Shown piece by piece: positions 1 through 5,280 of a stretch of 9,749 nt of DNA; position 1 is the stretch's first letter, and each line of letters begins with the position of its first letter. The stretch is from contig JBLNEL010000453.1 of assembly GCA_050262615.1 (NCBI GenBank), positions 1-9,749 of the forward strand, given 5' to 3'. The stretch comes from JAUZPB01 sp050262615. GTDB taxonomy: Bacteria > Bacteroidota > Ignavibacteria > Ignavibacteriales > SURF-24. Under the pieces are notes generated by a model. The model saw only the letters and a program-made list of their open reading frames with translations, was not told the DNA's origin and did no database searches. The translations under genes were made by a program, and so were the position numbers.

Positions 1-225
1 AATGCCCATAAGGAAGTAGAGGACTGTCCATACTGGCCCGAATAGCCAGACAGGCGGATTGAAAGACGGTTTGACCAGATCAATATACCAGGTTGGAATT
101 GCAGGAGATGTAAATAGTGAACCAATTGCTCCTGCGAGTTCACATATTACTACAGCTGCAATAAACCTGTAAACATTCTTAATATTAACTGCACTTCTTT
201 GTGAAAGCTCTTTTGAAATATCCAT
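1..225 (-). CDS. tspO: TspO/MBR family tryptophan-rich membrane protein, N-terminal part (truncated by window edge)
   Basis: Reading leftward from the ATG at 225-223 gives 75 residues with no stop before the window edge, so roughly the second half of a normal ~160-residue TspO is missing. A short polar N-terminus leads into a hydrophobic segment at about residues 19-38, followed by the family's first-loop signature. The run from Trp46 includes WYIDLVKPSFNPP and then WLFGPVWTVLYFLMGI, matching the Trp/Pro-rich K-P-x-x-x-P-P-x-W-x-F-G-P-V-W-T pattern of TspO/MBR. Family members are five-helix membrane proteins that bind porphyrins and similar hydrophobic ligands and are often linked to stress or tetrapyrrole handling. 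The ligand cannot be told from this fragment. The start is well fixed: an in-frame TAA lies 9 nt upstream and a weak AGGA lies at 238-235. It is the last gene of the leftward cluster, 169 nt after lspA, so it may have its own promoter. Confidence 0.87.
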   Translation of the reverse strand, partial: MDISKELSQRSAVNIKNVYRFIAAVVICELAGAIGSLFTSPAIPTWYIDLVKPSFNPPVWLFGPVWTVLYFLMGI

Positions 226-310
226 TAATAATTATCCTGATAAAAAATATAGGTTAACAGAAGTCCGGCCAAATAAGATAATACAGAGAAGAGGGACTCA
301 TATGCTATTC

Positions 311-336
311 AAATCGCATGGACGTCATGGCGATTT
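311..336. promoter_or_regulatory. 26-bp dyad-symmetric element between lspA and tspO
   Basis: Seven-base arms AAATCGC (311-317) and GCGATTT (330-336) are perfect reverse complements. At the exact centre of the element sits the palindrome GACGTC (321-326), flanked on both sides by ATG. The element lies about 85 nt upstream of the tspO start and about 58 nt beyond the lspA stop. It could be an operator for tspO, or an RNA stem-loop at the end of the lspA transcript. No run of T follows the stem on either strand, so a simple intrinsic terminator is unlikely. Function is inferred from symmetry only. Confidence 0.35.
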
Positions 337-394
337 ACCTATCATTCCGGGAGGATATTCCTAAAAGGAGAGTAAATTAAAGAAGCAACAGGTT

Positions 395-892
395 TTAATC
401 TTTGGGGACCCGGACTTTTACGACGGAACGGGATTTTGATTGGGTTATAAATTCAACAACAACAAGTACAAGTGCAACCTCGCCGCATATATCTGCAAGG
501 TTGCTTACGGCAATCGGATTAATGAAGAAATCGCGCACATAGCCGAAAATCAGTCTGTCTACAATTACATTGCCGTATATTGCTGCAGTAAAGAAGCCAA
601 AGGCAAGGTCAACGTAAATACTTTTTCTATAATTCTGGTGATAATAGCGGAGCATAAACAGGACATAAATCCAAACTGACAAAGCATAGATCTGCACTAT
701 AAGCATTGAAGAATTGGAGATATCTTTATTGAGCCAAATTCCGGGATTGGTCACGTATGTAAACCCCCAGTTACTAAGCAGTATCAATCTTCTACCTGCG
801 AAGTGAGACTGGAAGTACCATTTTAATAACTGGTCAAAAGAAAGGATCAAAATTCCAAAAATAAATGGGCGTTTCAATTTTTCCTCTGTCAA
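395..892 (-). CDS. lspA: Lipoprotein signal peptidase (signal peptidase II, LspA family)
   Basis: This 165-residue polytopic inner-membrane aspartic protease has the family's usual length. LspA cleaves the signal peptide of prolipoproteins after diacylglycerol has been added to the lipobox cysteine. The landmarks appear in order: FDQLLKWYF with Asp20 and Lys24 in the first helix; TNPGIW with Asn49 and Gly51 in the first periplasmic region; YGNVIVDRL with Asn108, Asp112 and Arg113; Asp121 after FGYVR; and SNLAD with Asn131 and Asp134. Asp112 and Asp134 align with the two catalytic aspartates of the family. The N-x-G block reads NPGIW where the typical form is closer to N-x-G-A-A-F, so this is a somewhat divergent copy. 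The start is TTG (892-890). An in-frame TAA directly precedes it and no Met codon occurs before residue 63, so a TTG start is effectively forced. It lies 30 nt after the GNAT gene and is probably co-transcribed with it. Ribosome binding is weak. Confidence 0.88.
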   Translation of the reverse strand: MTEEKLKRPFIFGILILSFDQLLKWYFQSHFAGRRLILLSNWGFTYVTNPGIWLNKDISNSSMLIVQIYALSVWIYVLFMLRYYHQNYRKSIYVDLAFGFFTAAIYGNVIVDRLIFGYVRDFFINPIAVSNLADICGEVALVLVVVEFITQSKSRSVVKVRVPKD

Positions 893-906
893 TTATCTCA
901 AGAAAT

Positions 907-938
907 TCATTCACGTAAAAATTCATTCACGCAGAAAT
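907..938 (-). repeat. 16-bp tandem duplication spanning the GNAT stop codon
   Basis: Two adjacent 16-bp units, 907-922 and 923-938, share 14 of 16 bases. On the coding strand each contains CGTGAATGA. The upstream unit supplies the last codons of the acetyltransferase and its TGA stop (925-923), and the downstream unit repeats them in the gap before lspA. A looser third copy may follow at 889-906. This places a second TGA 16 nt after the first, in another frame, and sets the 30-nt spacing to the lspA TTG start. Confidence 0.75.
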
Positions 939-1519
939 TCGCTGAAAACATTAGTTTTCAGTCTCTGCCATTCGGTCTGAAGTATACTATAATAAACAGT
1001 ATCCCTTCTGCGCCCGTCATGCATCAGAGTGTGGCTTCTTAGAATTCCCTCTTCAACTGCACCTATTTTTTGCAAAGCTTTATTTGATCTCTGGTTGAGC
1101 AGGTCGGTCTTAAACTCCACTCTAATATAATTTAAATGTTCAAATGCATAATTTAAAAGCAAATATTTGCATCCTTTATTTATGCCTGAACCCTGGAATT
1201 GCCTTCCCAGCCATGTCCACCCTATTTCAAGCCTTCTGTCGTATTCGGAAATATTGCCGTAGCTTGTACTGCCGGCAATATTTCCTGTATTTTTGTCAAC
1301 TATGGTAAACGGATATCTGAGATTGTTCTTTCTGTCATTCAGAGCTTTATTAACATAGTCATTAAGTTCATTTTCATCATATATTCTGGTAACATTAAAC
1401 TTCCAGATATCTTTGTCAAAAGCGATATCCCTGAAGCCGTCAATATCCTTATATTGCATTGGACGCACCAACAGATTTGGAGTTTCCAGAATAATTTCAG
1501 TGTCGAAAATCTGACTCAT
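923..1519 (-). CDS. GNAT family N-acetyltransferase, RimJ/RimL type
   Basis: This is a single-domain protein of the Acetyltransf_3 (RimJ/RimL-like) group, 198 residues from the chosen start. It transfers acetyl from acetyl-CoA to an amine. In this group the acceptor may be a protein N-terminus, an antibiotic or a small molecule, and the sequence does not say which. The opening ETPNLLVRPM is the typical first strand. EIGWTWLG is followed by the acetyl-CoA loop QGSGIN (about residues 109-114), and NQRSNKALQKIGAVEEG (about 142-158) is the usual second motif, followed by DGRRRDTVYYSIL. I prefer ATG 1519-1517 because it puts ETPNLLVRP at the family's normal distance from the N-terminus and has a weak AGAGTG upstream. 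An ATG at 1558 would add 13 residues and has no ribosome-binding sequence. It is the first gene of the cluster leading into lspA and is divergent from nhaA. A role linked to lspA cannot be inferred. Confidence 0.88.
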   Translation of the reverse strand: MSQIFDTEIILETPNLLVRPMQYKDIDGFRDIAFDKDIWKFNVTRIYDENELNDYVNKALNDRKNNLRYPFTIVDKNTGNIAGSTSYGNISEYDRRLEIGWTWLGRQFQGSGINKGCKYLLLNYAFEHLNYIRVEFKTDLLNQRSNKALQKIGAVEEGILRSHTLMHDGRRRDTVYYSILQTEWQRLKTNVFSEFLRE

Positions 1520-1614
1520 TTTACACTCTGAATGATTAAGATTTACAAAAATAAGCATTTTTTAATGATGATCATTGTTTCAGTTCACAAAAATCGCAGA
1601 GCAGAATAGAATAA

Positions 1615-1643
1615 TTGCAGGATTTTCGCTTTATTAGTATATC
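1615..1643 (+). promoter_or_regulatory. Candidate sigma-70-like promoter for nhaA
   Basis: TTGCAG (1615-1620) and TATATC (1638-1643) are separated by exactly 17 nt. They match three and four of six positions of the -35 and -10 consensus. Transcription would start near 1650, leaving a very short leader before the nhaA ATG, which has no clear Shine-Dalgarno. The spacing is good but the boxes are weak, and the host's promoter consensus may differ from that of E. coli. Confidence 0.27.
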
Positions 1644-1664
1644 TACACATAAGATTACTTAAAA

Positions 1665-3041
1665 ATGAAAACAATTGATAAAGAAGTTCAACAGAAGAAT
1701 TTGGACGGGGGTTTACAAAGGATAATTGTTCCGTTTCAGGAATTTGTACATACGCAGTCATTCAGCGGCATTCTACTGCTAGTGCTTACTATTGCAGCAC
1801 TTATATGGGCAAATTCAGCTTTCAGCAGTTCTTACATTAATTTATGGAATACAGAGATCTCAATTGGAATAAAGGATTTCATGTTTACCCGGCCGCTGCA
1901 TTTCTATATTAATGACGGGCTTATGGCTATATTTTTCCTGCTTGTAGGACTGGAAATAAAGCGTGAAATAATTGCAGGCGAACTTTCCAGTGTAAGACTT
2001 GCAGCTCTTCCGATTACAGCAGCTTTAGGCGGAATGATCTTTCCTGCGCTGATCTACACAGCATTTAATCTCGGGACAGAGCACATAAAAGGCTGGGGAA
2101 TTCCAACGGCAACAGATATTGCCTTTGCTCTTGGAATAATGTCTATCTTAGGCGACAGGGTATCAACCGGCCTTAAGGTATTTTTAACAGCACTTGCAAT
2201 TGCTGATGATATGGGAGCAGTTGTAATTATTGCAATTTTTTATACATCTGAACTGGCCTTAGGCTGGCTGATCTTAGGACTTGCCTTCTTCGCTTTACAG
2301 ATACTTGCAAATTACTTTAACGTTTTTAAGACGGCAGTATATTTATTCCTTGGATTAATAATGCTTATTGCATTTTACAATGCAGGCATACATCCTACGA
2401 TAGCAGGTGTACTGACAGCTATTGCAATCCCGGCAAGCAATAAAATTGACGGCGAGACAATGTATAATAGAATTCAATATTACCTTGGTCAGTTTGAATC
2501 GGCCTTCAGGACTCAGAAGCATCCGTTAAGCAACGACAGTGAACTGCAGGGTATTTATTCAATTGAAAAGACAACAAAAAATGCTCAGACTCCATTAAAA
2601 CGTCTTGAAGACAGGCTTCATCCCTGGGTAACATATTTTATAATGCCGATATTTGCTCTTGCAAATGCAGGAGTAGTACTTCAAAGCAATTTCCTTTCCT
2701 CATATTCCGATACCGTTACCTTAGGGGTAATGGCGGGCTTAATAATAGGAAAACCTATTGGAATAACTCTTTTTTCATACCTTTCGGTAAAGTTTGGTAT
2801 TGCTCAACTGCCTGAAAAAGAGAACTGGAGATCAATCTTCAGCGCCGGATGTCTGGCAGGAATTGGTTTTACAATGTCTATATTTATTACAGGACTTGCC
2901 TTTACCGACAACGGGGCAATTGATCTGTCAAAGATCGGAATTTTATCTGCATCTCTACTTTCAGGTATAATCGGGTATCTACTGTTAAGGTCGGGTTTTA
3001 CGACATCAGGAAAAGCAGGAATCTCAGTTTCAGAGAATTAA
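1665..3041 (+). CDS. nhaA: Na+/H+ antiporter NhaA
   Basis: This 458-residue inner-membrane antiporter exchanges cytoplasmic Na+ (or Li+) for external protons to control pH and salt. The order of signatures is that of NhaA: NDGLMAIFFLLVGLEIKREI (83-102), then PTATDIAFALGI with Asp151 (aligning with E. coli Asp133). The ion-binding pair Asp181-Asp182 lies in ALAIADDMGAVVIIAIFY. YNAGIHPTIAGVL follows, then HPWVTYFIMPIFALANAGV (319-337), and Lys363 in GKPIGITLF aligns with E. coli Lys300. All residues needed for transport are present. The protein is longer than the 388-residue E. coli enzyme because of an N-terminal tail and a hydrophilic insertion at about residues 258-316, between the helix ending TAIAIPAS and LHPWV. 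That insert is charged and probably cytoplasmic. The gene stands alone on the plus strand, divergent from the GNAT gene and convergent with the FAH gene, and ends in a hairpin. Confidence 0.96.
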   Translation: MKTIDKEVQQKNLDGGLQRIIVPFQEFVHTQSFSGILLLVLTIAALIWANSAFSSSYINLWNTEISIGIKDFMFTRPLHFYINDGLMAIFFLLVGLEIKREIIAGELSSVRLAALPITAALGGMIFPALIYTAFNLGTEHIKGWGIPTATDIAFALGIMSILGDRVSTGLKVFLTALAIADDMGAVVIIAIFYTSELALGWLILGLAFFALQILANYFNVFKTAVYLFLGLIMLIAFYNAGIHPTIAGVLTAIAIPASNKIDGETMYNRIQYYLGQFESAFRTQKHPLSNDSELQGIYSIEKTTKNAQTPLKRLEDRLHPWVTYFIMPIFALANAGVVLQSNFLSSYSDTVTLGVMAGLIIGKPIGITLFSYLSVKFGIAQLPEKENWRSIFSAGCLAGIGFTMSIFITGLAFTDNGAIDLSKIGILSASLLSGIIGYLLLRSGFTTSGKAGISVSEN

Positions 3042-3062
3042 CCGGATTTCATCCGGTTAATT
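3036..3062 (+). terminator. Hairpin at the nhaA 3' end, overlapping its stop codon
   Basis: A perfect 12-bp inverted repeat, AATTAACCGGAT (3036-3047) and ATCCGGTTAATT (3051-3062), encloses a 3-nt loop. The nhaA TAA stop (3039-3041) lies inside the left arm. CTTTCC follows, so the T-run is short and rho-independent termination may be partial. The hairpin sits between two convergent genes and could serve the leftward FAH transcript as well, although that strand also lacks a T-run. Confidence 0.6.
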
Positions 3063-3071
3063 CTTTCCGGG

Positions 3072-3122
3072 AATTATTAAAGTCAGAAAAATTATTAAAG
3101 TCAGTGGAAATATAAAAGTCAG
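3072..3122 (-). repeat. Three 18-bp-period tandem repeats across the FAH gene stop codon
   Basis: A 15-bp sequence, AATTATTAAAGTCAG on the plus strand, occurs identically at 3072-3086 and 3090-3104. A 13-of-15 copy at 3108-3122 makes a regular 18-nt period. On the coding strand the third unit contains the TGA of the FAH gene (3121-3119), so TGACTTT is repeated twice more downstream in the same frame. The array lies in the convergent gap between the FAH gene and nhaA. Confidence 0.8.
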
Positions 3123-3781
3123 GAGGCAACAGATGTTGAAATTTGTCCAATATTCGAGATTTCAGCTTCAAGCTTATCCCCTTTTTCAACCCTGCTTACA
3201 CCAGCCGGGGTTCCAGTATAAATGAGATCTCCTTTTTCCAATTTCATTACCGAGGAAATATATCTTACCAGTTCAGCCGGACCGAAGATCATCTGATTTA
3301 GTGCACAATTCTGGCGCACCTGTCCATTTACCTTTAATGTAATTATCTCATTCATTGTCAGTTTATAATCTTTCTTCAGAATGAAATCTGATAGTACAGC
3401 CGCAGTGTCGAAACATTTTGCAACTGTCCATGGATTACCCTTCTCCCTTGCCTCATTCTGCAGGTCGCGCAGTGTCATATCAAGTCCGACCCCATAGCCA
3501 ACAATAGCATTTTCAGCTTCTTCCAGAGTCGCATCCTTTAGAGTCTGACCTATAAGCAAAACCAGCTCAGTCTCATGATGAAGGTTCTTAGAATATGAAG
3601 GATGAATAATTTCATCACCTGAATATATAACATTTGAAGCAGGTTTAAGGAAAATTATTGGATATTCAGTGGGTACTTCATTTCCAAGTTCCTTTGCATG
3701 TTCGGCATAGTTTCTTCCAACGCAGACTATCTTCTCTATAATAAATTCCTCGTTAGAATTCTTAACGGTCAGTTTTTTCAT
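3119..3781 (-). CDS. Fumarylacetoacetate hydrolase (FAH) family protein, FAHD1/YcgM-like acylpyruvase type
   Basis: This 220-residue soluble enzyme has the compact single-domain form of the family, resembling FAHD1 and YcgM. Relatives cleave or decarboxylate acylpyruvates, oxaloacetate or related 2-oxo acids with a bound Mg2+ or Mn2+. Visible motifs are IVCVGRNYAEHAKELG (18-33) with the probable catalytic pair His28 and Glu31; FLKPAS (44-49); and LHHETELV with metal ligands Glu70 and Glu72. Further on are LDMTLRDLQ with the third metal ligand Asp101, WTVAKCFD with Lys122, and YTGTPAGV (188-195) near the C-terminus. All expected catalytic residues are present, but the exact substrate cannot be read from sequence. 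The start has a good AGGGAG a few nt upstream. It lies 32 nt after the exported-protein gene on the same strand, so the two are probably one transcript. That pairing does not identify the substrate. Confidence 0.94.
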   Translation of the reverse strand: MKKLTVKNSNEEFIIEKIVCVGRNYAEHAKELGNEVPTEYPIIFLKPASNVIYSGDEIIHPSYSKNLHHETELVLLIGQTLKDATLEEAENAIVGYGVGLDMTLRDLQNEAREKGNPWTVAKCFDTAAVLSDFILKKDYKLTMNEIITLKVNGQVRQNCALNQMIFGPAELVRYISSVMKLEKGDLIYTGTPAGVSRVEKGDKLEAEISNIGQISTSVAS

Positions 3782-3813
3782 AGCGCTCCCTGTTTATTTA
3801 TTTAATATTTATC

Positions 3814-5073
3814 TCAAGTTTTCTGTTTTTTCTTCTGTGCAGCCGGAAAGAGGATATTATTTAATATCAGCCTGTATCCCGGGGAATTTTTGTGAAGGCT
3901 AAGGTCAGTAGGCGGACTGCCGACCATATGCTGGTAATCTTCAGGATCATGTCCGGCATAGAAAGTAAATGTACCGCGGCCGAAGTTACCATGTATATAC
4001 TTTACCTGGTCGGTTCCCTGTCTTTCAGCAAGTACTATAACGGATTTTTTAACCGTGCTTTTATGAAACATAGTTGTCTGTCCCATAAATCCATGAACAA
4101 CATTTACATGGTCCTGTGTAAGCATTGTAGGCACAGGGTCATATTTAGCAGAAAAATCGAACAAAGTAAAATAATCATTTTGTGCCGAGCCAATTTCCTG
4201 GATCTGCACATCAATATTGCTATACTCATAAACAAAAGGATTCATTTCCAGCGTGAAATTTTCAAAAGCCAGAGTTTTTGAAAAGTCCAGTTTTTTCTGA
4301 GCATCAGGGTCAAAGGCATCACCGTCATACATTTTGTCGCAGATATCCACATTATCTGCAGCCAGGGCAATATCATAGGAATCAGTAGCCGAACACATTG
4401 CAAATAAGAATCCGCCCTGGGAGACAAAATTTTTAATGGTTTTAACGACATCTTTTTCCATTTCAGAGACTTTCTTATAGCCCAGTTTTTTAGCTTCATT
4501 TTCATAGAGCATCTGCTGATCGATATACCACTGGGCGCCGGAGAAGCTGGCATAGAATTTACCATACTGGCCTGTAAAATCCTCATGATGAAGGTGCAGC
4601 CAGTCAAATTTCTGCAGGTCGCCTTTAAGTATCTCGTCTACCCACACCTTATCATAAGGCACTTCGGCATATTCAAGTGCCAGGGTCACGGCATCATCCC
4701 AGGGTTTAAAGCCAGGTGGAACGTAGACAGCAATCTTTGGGGCTTTTTCCAGGTGCATGACCTCCATATTCTGGTCCTCGCTCTGAACGAGTCTGTAGAT
4801 CTCAACAGCCTGTGAGGCATCAATCTGATCGAAGGCTACACCTTTAAGTCTGCATGTATTGGCAAGCGCATCCGAATAATCAAGCATAAAAGATCCGCCC
4901 CGGTAATTCAGGAGCCAGTCGGCTTTAAGCCCATTTTTCAGTGCATTAAAAGTAATACCATATGCCTTCAGATGGTCTGTCTGCTGAAGGTCCATATAGA
5001 TCAGCAGCTTTGACTGCGCCGAAAGCCCTGAGGCAAAAAGGAAAGTTAATATAAATATTTTTATTAGTTTCAT
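3814..5073 (-). CDS. Exported conserved protein of unknown function (family often labelled 'asparagine synthetase B')
   Basis: This protein has 419 residues from the first ATG. The N-terminus MKLIKIFILTFLFASGLSAQ is a clear Sec signal peptide with likely cleavage around Ala19-Gln20, so the protein works outside the cytoplasm. I recall close relatives in Bacteroidota-type genomes carrying the name asparagine synthetase B. The sequence does not support that activity: no Cys2 glutaminase nucleophile, no PP-loop ATP site, and a secretion signal. Distinctive blocks are ADWLLNYRGGSFML (51-64), PWDDAVTLALEYAEVPYD (124-141), WLHLHHEDFTGQYGKF (158-173), GGFLFAMCSATDSYDIAL (220-237) and GHDPEDYQHMVGSP (374-387). 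The alternating hydrophobic strands with GGFLFAMCSATD recall class I glutamine amidotransferase or ThuA-like folds, with Cys227 or the His/Asp cluster at 160-165 as possible functional residues; that is speculation. A CTG five codons upstream is an alternative start (see the leader element). It is the first gene of a probable pair with the FAH enzyme. Confidence 0.82.
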   Translation of the reverse strand: MKLIKIFILTFLFASGLSAQSKLLIYMDLQQTDHLKAYGITFNALKNGLKADWLLNYRGGSFMLDYSDALANTCRLKGVAFDQIDASQAVEIYRLVQSEDQNMEVMHLEKAPKIAVYVPPGFKPWDDAVTLALEYAEVPYDKVWVDEILKGDLQKFDWLHLHHEDFTGQYGKFYASFSGAQWYIDQQMLYENEAKKLGYKKVSEMEKDVVKTIKNFVSQGGFLFAMCSATDSYDIALAADNVDICDKMYDGDAFDPDAQKKLDFSKTLAFENFTLEMNPFVYEYSNIDVQIQEIGSAQNDYFTLFDFSAKYDPVPTMLTQDHVNVVHGFMGQTTMFHKSTVKKSVIVLAERQGTDQVKYIHGNFGRGTFTFYAGHDPEDYQHMVGSPPTDLSLHKNSPGYRLILNNILFPAAQKKKQKT

Positions 5074-5077
5074 ATTG

Positions 5078-5115
5078 TTATTTTTCAGAACACATACCTC
5101 CTGCTATAGAGGAGG
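5078..5115 (-). promoter_or_regulatory. 5' leader with a Shine-Dalgarno in a hairpin, a 5-codon micro-ORF and a possible CUG start
   Basis: On the minus strand a perfect AGGAGG (5102-5097) lies 23 nt before the annotated ATG (5073), too far to serve it. It is 8 nt from an in-frame CTG (5088-5086) that would add five residues (MKNNN) to the exported protein. It is also 1 nt from an out-of-frame ATG (5095-5093) that opens the micro-ORF MCSEK ending in TAA at 5078. An upstream CCTCCT (5115-5110) can pair with the AGGAGG over a 7-nt loop and hide it. The annotated ATG itself has no Shine-Dalgarno. Pairing and placement are seen directly; regulation is inferred. Confidence 0.45.
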
Positions 5116-5200
5116 GAAATATAGTTTTAATGAAGATCAAGCAGCGAAATACCGCCTGTACTGCTGAAGATAATTAAATATAGAGAAATAATGAATTATC

Positions 5201-5219
5201 TGTATAATATAATTATACA
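5201..5219. promoter_or_regulatory. 19-bp AT-rich palindrome upstream of the exported-protein gene
   Basis: TGTATAAT (5201-5208) and ATTATACA (5212-5219) are perfect 8-base inverted arms around ATA. The element lies between the clpX terminator and the leader of the leftward exported-protein gene, about 128 nt upstream of its ATG. It could be a regulator's operator or part of a promoter. AT-rich palindromes also arise by chance, so confidence is low. Confidence 0.3.
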
Positions 5220-5230
5220 ACAGTACATAA

Positions 5231-5260
5231 AAAAAGTCCCGGTAAATTCCGGGACTTTTT
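5231..5260 (-). terminator. Rho-independent terminator of the TPR-clpX operon
   Basis: A perfect 12-bp inverted repeat (AAAAAGTCCCGG at 5231-5242, CCGGGACTTTTT at 5249-5260) encloses a 6-nt loop. Read leftward from the clpX stop 20 nt away, the GC-rich stem core ends in seven consecutive T residues, the classic form. The plus strand also ends in five T residues, so it may block transcription both ways. It separates clpX from the exported-protein gene, which therefore needs its own promoter. Confidence 0.88.
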
Positions 5261-5280
5261 GAGGTTTATTAAGATCTATT

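Noticed and set aside
302..364. A 20-codon plus-strand ORF starting MLFKSHGRHG between tspO and lspA
   Set aside because: Very short, no proper Shine-Dalgarno, and its codons coincide with the dyad element; nothing suggests it is translated.
440..679. A 79-codon plus-strand ORF opposite lspA
   Set aside because: It is antisense to a gene whose catalytic motifs are clear; no domain or ribosome-binding site supports it.
923..1558. The longer 211-residue start of the GNAT protein at 1558
   Set aside because: The extra 13 residues precede the normal family N-terminus and the ATG has no ribosome-binding sequence; 1519 fits better, though the longer form is not excluded.
3120..3225. An AGGAGG followed by ATG (3133) and a 30-codon plus-strand ORF
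   Set aside because: It lies wholly antisense to the well-supported FAH gene. The AGGAGG is the complement of its final codons, and the peptide has no recognisable feature.
4242..4607. A 121-codon minus-strand ORF inside the exported-protein gene
   Set aside because: It is in another frame of a gene with strong family signatures, and the peptide has a frame-shadow composition rich in Met, Trp and Lys.
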